Part shown: positions 30,870-32,477 of the stretch, in pieces
Layout: every line of letters begins with the position of its first letter
How positions within the stretch are numbered: position 1 is the first letter of the stretch
Assembly (NCBI GenBank): GCA_003220225.1
Contig: QHRU01000049.1
Coordinates: 85,430-117,906, forward strand
DNA: 32,477 bases
Direction: 5' to 3'
DNA from: Candidatus Rokuibacteriota bacterium
GTDB taxonomy: Bacteria > Methylomirabilota > Methylomirabilia > Rokubacteriales > CSP1-6
Made by a program: the position numbers and the translations under genes
Notes under the pieces: generated by a model
Database searches by the model: none
What the model was told of the DNA's origin: nothing
What the model saw: only the letters and a program-made list of their open reading frames with translations

Positions 30870-31654
30870 CCGTGATCATTGTCATGGCGATCTTCGGTCT
30901 CGTGACGGGGTTCTCGACCGTTCGAGTTGGTCACAGCCTTCCGATCAGTATCGTGCGCGACTCCCGTTTGAAAGGCATGACAGCCGGCGGCGTCATGTTG
31001 CTGATCGGGGTCATCGGCCTCGCTCTCGTGTGGCCTCTGATGAAGGAAGGTGTTCGACAGTGGGCGCTCAGCTATGTCCCTGCGTATGCGGCCGGGATGC
31101 TCGTCGCGTCGTACGCGAGAGTCGACAAGAACGGCGCCTCGGTCATGGGGCTTCCAGGTCCCGCGTGGCGGCAGATAGGTCTCGCTCCAAAGCTCTTCGT
31201 CGCGGTGTTGCTCCTCACCGGACCGTTGTATCTCCTGGTGACGGCTTTCGCCCCGACCGGGGGGCCATTGGTCACGCTGACGTGCATGGTCGTATTTCTC
31301 GTTCTGACGATATGGCTGCAACGGTTGGCGGTGCCCTGCATGTGGTCGAAGGTTTTTTGGCCCGGGAGCTTACTGGGCTTACTGGAGCGAGCGCTGCGCC
31401 TTCTGCGGCTCCAGACGTCCAAGGAGTGGGGACGTCAGATCCGGCGATCGTACACGGTGAACTCGACCAGATTGTCGTCGGGATCACGGAAGTACACGCT
31501 GGTCGACACGCCGCGCGCGCAGGTGCGCGGCCCGGGGCCGGCTTCGGCGACGATACCCTGGCGTTTGAGCAGTGCCACCACCTCCTCGACCGTGCCCTCC
31601 CATTCGAGACAGAAGTCGGCGCCGCCCGGCGTCGGCTGCCGCGCTCCGAGATAG
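30866..31654 (+). CDS. Predicted polytopic membrane protein with abnormal 3' end
   Basis: The first 175 residues contain about five membrane segments: MTVIIVMAIFGLVTGFSTV, GVMLLIGVIGLALVWPLM, YVPAYAAGMLVASYA, LFVAVLLLTGPLYLLVTAF and VTLTCMVVFLVLTIWLQRL. I do not recognise the family. After about residue 190 the frame enters the antisense of the VOC gene (from 31435), and the translated text becomes Arg/Ser-rich and low in meaning, so the natural C-terminus is probably lost and the stop at 31654 is accidental. The ATG overlaps the stop of the signal-peptide fragment. Composition is lower in GC than the neighbours up to about 31430. Confidence 0.55.
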   Translation: MTVIIVMAIFGLVTGFSTVRVGHSLPISIVRDSRLKGMTAGGVMLLIGVIGLALVWPLMKEGVRQWALSYVPAYAAGMLVASYARVDKNGASVMGLPGPAWRQIGLAPKLFVAVLLLTGPLYLLVTAFAPTGGPLVTLTCMVVFLVLTIWLQRLAVPCMWSKVFWPGSLLGLLERALRLLRLQTSKEWGRQIRRSYTVNSTRLSSGSRKYTLVDTPRAQVRGPGPASATIPWRLSSATTSSTVPSHSRQKSAPPGVGCRAPR

Positions 31655-31845
31655 CCGGGCCGCGCCGGCGCCTCGGGCCCGTGGACGTTGATCTTCTGCG
31701 CGGGATTGATCCGGATCGTCGCCATGTCCGGGCGGCCCGGTCGCTTCTCCCATGCGATCGTGAAGCCGAGGCGCTGGTAGAAATCTAGCGTGCGCTGCAG
31801 ATCGCCCGCGACGATGACCCAGTGGTCGATGGCCTTGATTCCCAT
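31435..31845 (-). CDS. VOC-family (glyoxalase/dioxygenase-fold) protein
   Basis: A 136-residue protein of the vicinal oxygen chelate fold: IDHWVIVAGDLQRTLDFYQR at the start, then INPAQKINVHGPE, and the closing TSVYFRDPDDNLVEFTVYD. Candidate metal ligands are His7, a His in the middle (INVHG) and the Glu of LVEF. Members include glyoxalases, fosfomycin-resistance-type transferases and extradiol dioxygenases; this short single-domain form is not assignable. AAGGAG stands about 8 bases before the ATG at 31845, and a longer upstream frame overlaps the preceding gene. It is last in a minus-strand run with the HEAT-like protein and the luciferase-like enzyme. Confidence 0.88.
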   Translation of the reverse strand: MGIKAIDHWVIVAGDLQRTLDFYQRLGFTIAWEKRPGRPDMATIRINPAQKINVHGPEAPARPGYLGARQPTPGGADFCLEWEGTVEEVVALLKRQGIVAEAGPGPRTCARGVSTSVYFRDPDDNLVEFTVYDRRI

Positions 31846-31864
31846 CACCGGCTCCTTGCTGCGT

Positions 31865-32296
31865 TCAATGCGCGGCTGCGCCGCAGCCGCGGAGGCGCTT
31901 GCGCTCGCGCTCGTCGAGCGGAAATGCGCTGAGCGGGCGCCGCGCCGGATCGTCCGCCTCCCGCAGCGCGTCCTGGATGGTGCTCCGTGCACGGTACTCC
32001 GTGGCTTCCGGCAGGGCGCTGACCAGCGTGGCGCGGCCGCCGGCGCCCATGTCCACGAGAACGCCGGCTGCGCTGAGCTGTGTCACGTAGTCGCGGTCGA
32101 AGAGCAGCCGACGCAGGACGGGCAGGTCCGCGTCGGTCACGCACGAGCGCAGGGCGATGAGCGTGTACATGTTCATGCCGCGCGTCATGTGGGCGAAGCC
32201 GGTGTTGCGATTGATGACGCGCTTGAGCTCGTTTTCGCGGGAGGCCGCGGCCGCGACATCCGCAACGGCCAGAACCATCAGCGCCGCCAGCGCCAC
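31865..32296 (-). CDS. Secreted HEAT-repeat-like protein
   Basis: A 143-residue protein with a likely signal peptide (ALAALMVLAVADVAAAAS, cleavage near residue 18). The mature part is helical, with a HEAT-like repeat around ADLPVLRRLLFDRDYVTQLS and AAGVLVDMGAGGRATLVSAL. It ends Arg-rich. Function unknown; such proteins often act as scaffolds in the periplasm. The start is GTG at 32296, 11 bases after the stop of the luciferase-like gene, with no good ribosome site; an earlier non-standard codon could add an Arg to the signal peptide. It is followed after 19 bases by the VOC gene, so all three may be one operon. Confidence 0.65.
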   Translation of the reverse strand: MALAALMVLAVADVAAAASRENELKRVINRNTGFAHMTRGMNMYTLIALRSCVTDADLPVLRRLLFDRDYVTQLSAAGVLVDMGAGGRATLVSALPEATEYRARSTIQDALREADDPARRPLSAFPLDERERKRLRGCGAAAH

Positions 32297-32307
32297 GCGC
32301 AGGCCGT

Positions 32308-32477
32308 TTATCGCCCGACCCCCGCGGTCTCGTCGACCTCGGCGTCCTCGCGGAAGTGCGGCATGACCTCCTCGGCGAAGAGCTGCATCATCTCCAGCGT
32401 CGCCTCGTGGCTGCCGCCGTTCATGCCCGAGCAGACGATGCCGGCCTTCAGCTCGTCCGAGAAGACCTTCAGCTTGT
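32308..32477 (-). CDS. Luciferase-like (LLM-class) flavin-dependent oxidoreductase, C-terminal end
   Basis: Only the last 55 codons are in the window, read leftwards from the right edge (first full codon at 32475). The peptide KLKVFSDELKAGIVCSGMNG is followed by SHEATLEMMQLFAEEVMPHF, an acidic tail and a TAA stop. The helix EMMQLFAEEVMPHF is the typical end of bacterial-luciferase-family enzymes that use FMN or F420 to oxidise small organic substrates. The active-site region is outside the window, so cofactor and substrate cannot be judged. It is first of a likely three-gene run with the HEAT-like and VOC genes. Confidence 0.75.
   Translation of the reverse strand, partial: KLKVFSDELKAGIVCSGMNGGSHEATLEMMQLFAEEVMPHFREDAEVDETAGVGR

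Noticed and set aside
30686-31321. Minus-strand frame of 211 codons opposite the membrane protein
   Set aside because: It is His/Asp/Arg-rich, as expected for the antisense of hydrophobic codons, with no domain or ribosome site.

Overview
This is a GC-rich (roughly 70% by eye), densely packed chromosomal segment of a free-living, probably aerobic, heterotrophic bacterium. The mix of CaiB/BaiF CoA-transferase, MmgE/PrpD, acyl-CoA dehydrogenase, hydantoinase/amidase, soluble transhydrogenase and type IV pilin-like genes resembles uncultivated soil lineages such as Candidatus Rokubacteria. That placement is an inference from gene content and style, not proven. I saw no rRNA, tRNA, CRISPR array, integrase or transposase.

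Layout. 1-1575 (+): the 3' half of formate-tetrahydrofolate ligase and a TPR lipoprotein. 1585-8514 (-): a minor-pilin locus read right to left as PilX-like 3, PilV-like, PilW-like, PilX-like 2, a decayed lipoprotein/PilW fusion remnant, PilX-like 1, a second TPR lipoprotein and a membrane-anchored protein. Several junctions overlap by 4 bp (ATGA/GTGA), and the remnant shows that a pilW-pilX-lipoprotein cassette was tandemly duplicated and then partly deleted. 8644-12856: BT1-type transporter (-), patatin-like lipase (+), sthA (-). 12921-14082: DUF2185 protein (+), SnoaL-like and GYD-domain proteins (-). 14196-17975 (-): an operon of MmgE/PrpD, a CaiB/BaiF racemase-like enzyme and an MFS carrier, divergent from an NADP-dependent reductase (18042-19076, +). 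19079-23316: small membrane protein (-), radical SAM protein (+), RecQ helicase (+), RDD membrane protein (+). 23642-26630: hydantoinase (-) divergent from an amidase (+), probably a cyclic-amide or ureide degradation pair. 26636-30211: 2OG-Fe(II) oxygenase (-), small DUF6496-like protein (+), metallo-beta-lactamase-fold lactonase (-), YIP1-like membrane protein (-), acyl-CoA dehydrogenase (+). 30212-31430: a lower-GC patch with two small proteins and a membrane protein whose frame runs into the antisense of its neighbour. 31435-32477 (-): VOC-family protein, secreted HEAT-like protein and the end of a luciferase-like flavin oxidoreductase.

The most unusual element is a five-copy intergenic repeat (near 11377, 13270, 20408, 23318 and 27630). 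It carries two hairpins whose stems vary between copies with compensating changes. Four of the five copies lie between convergent genes, and the fifth carries five tandem copies of the second hairpin just upstream of recQ. A second theme is promoter architecture: about ten genes have a -10-like box only 6-9 bases before the start codon, suggesting widespread leaderless transcripts. One divergent pair (PrpD/oxidoreductase) appears to share a single palindromic -35 hexamer.
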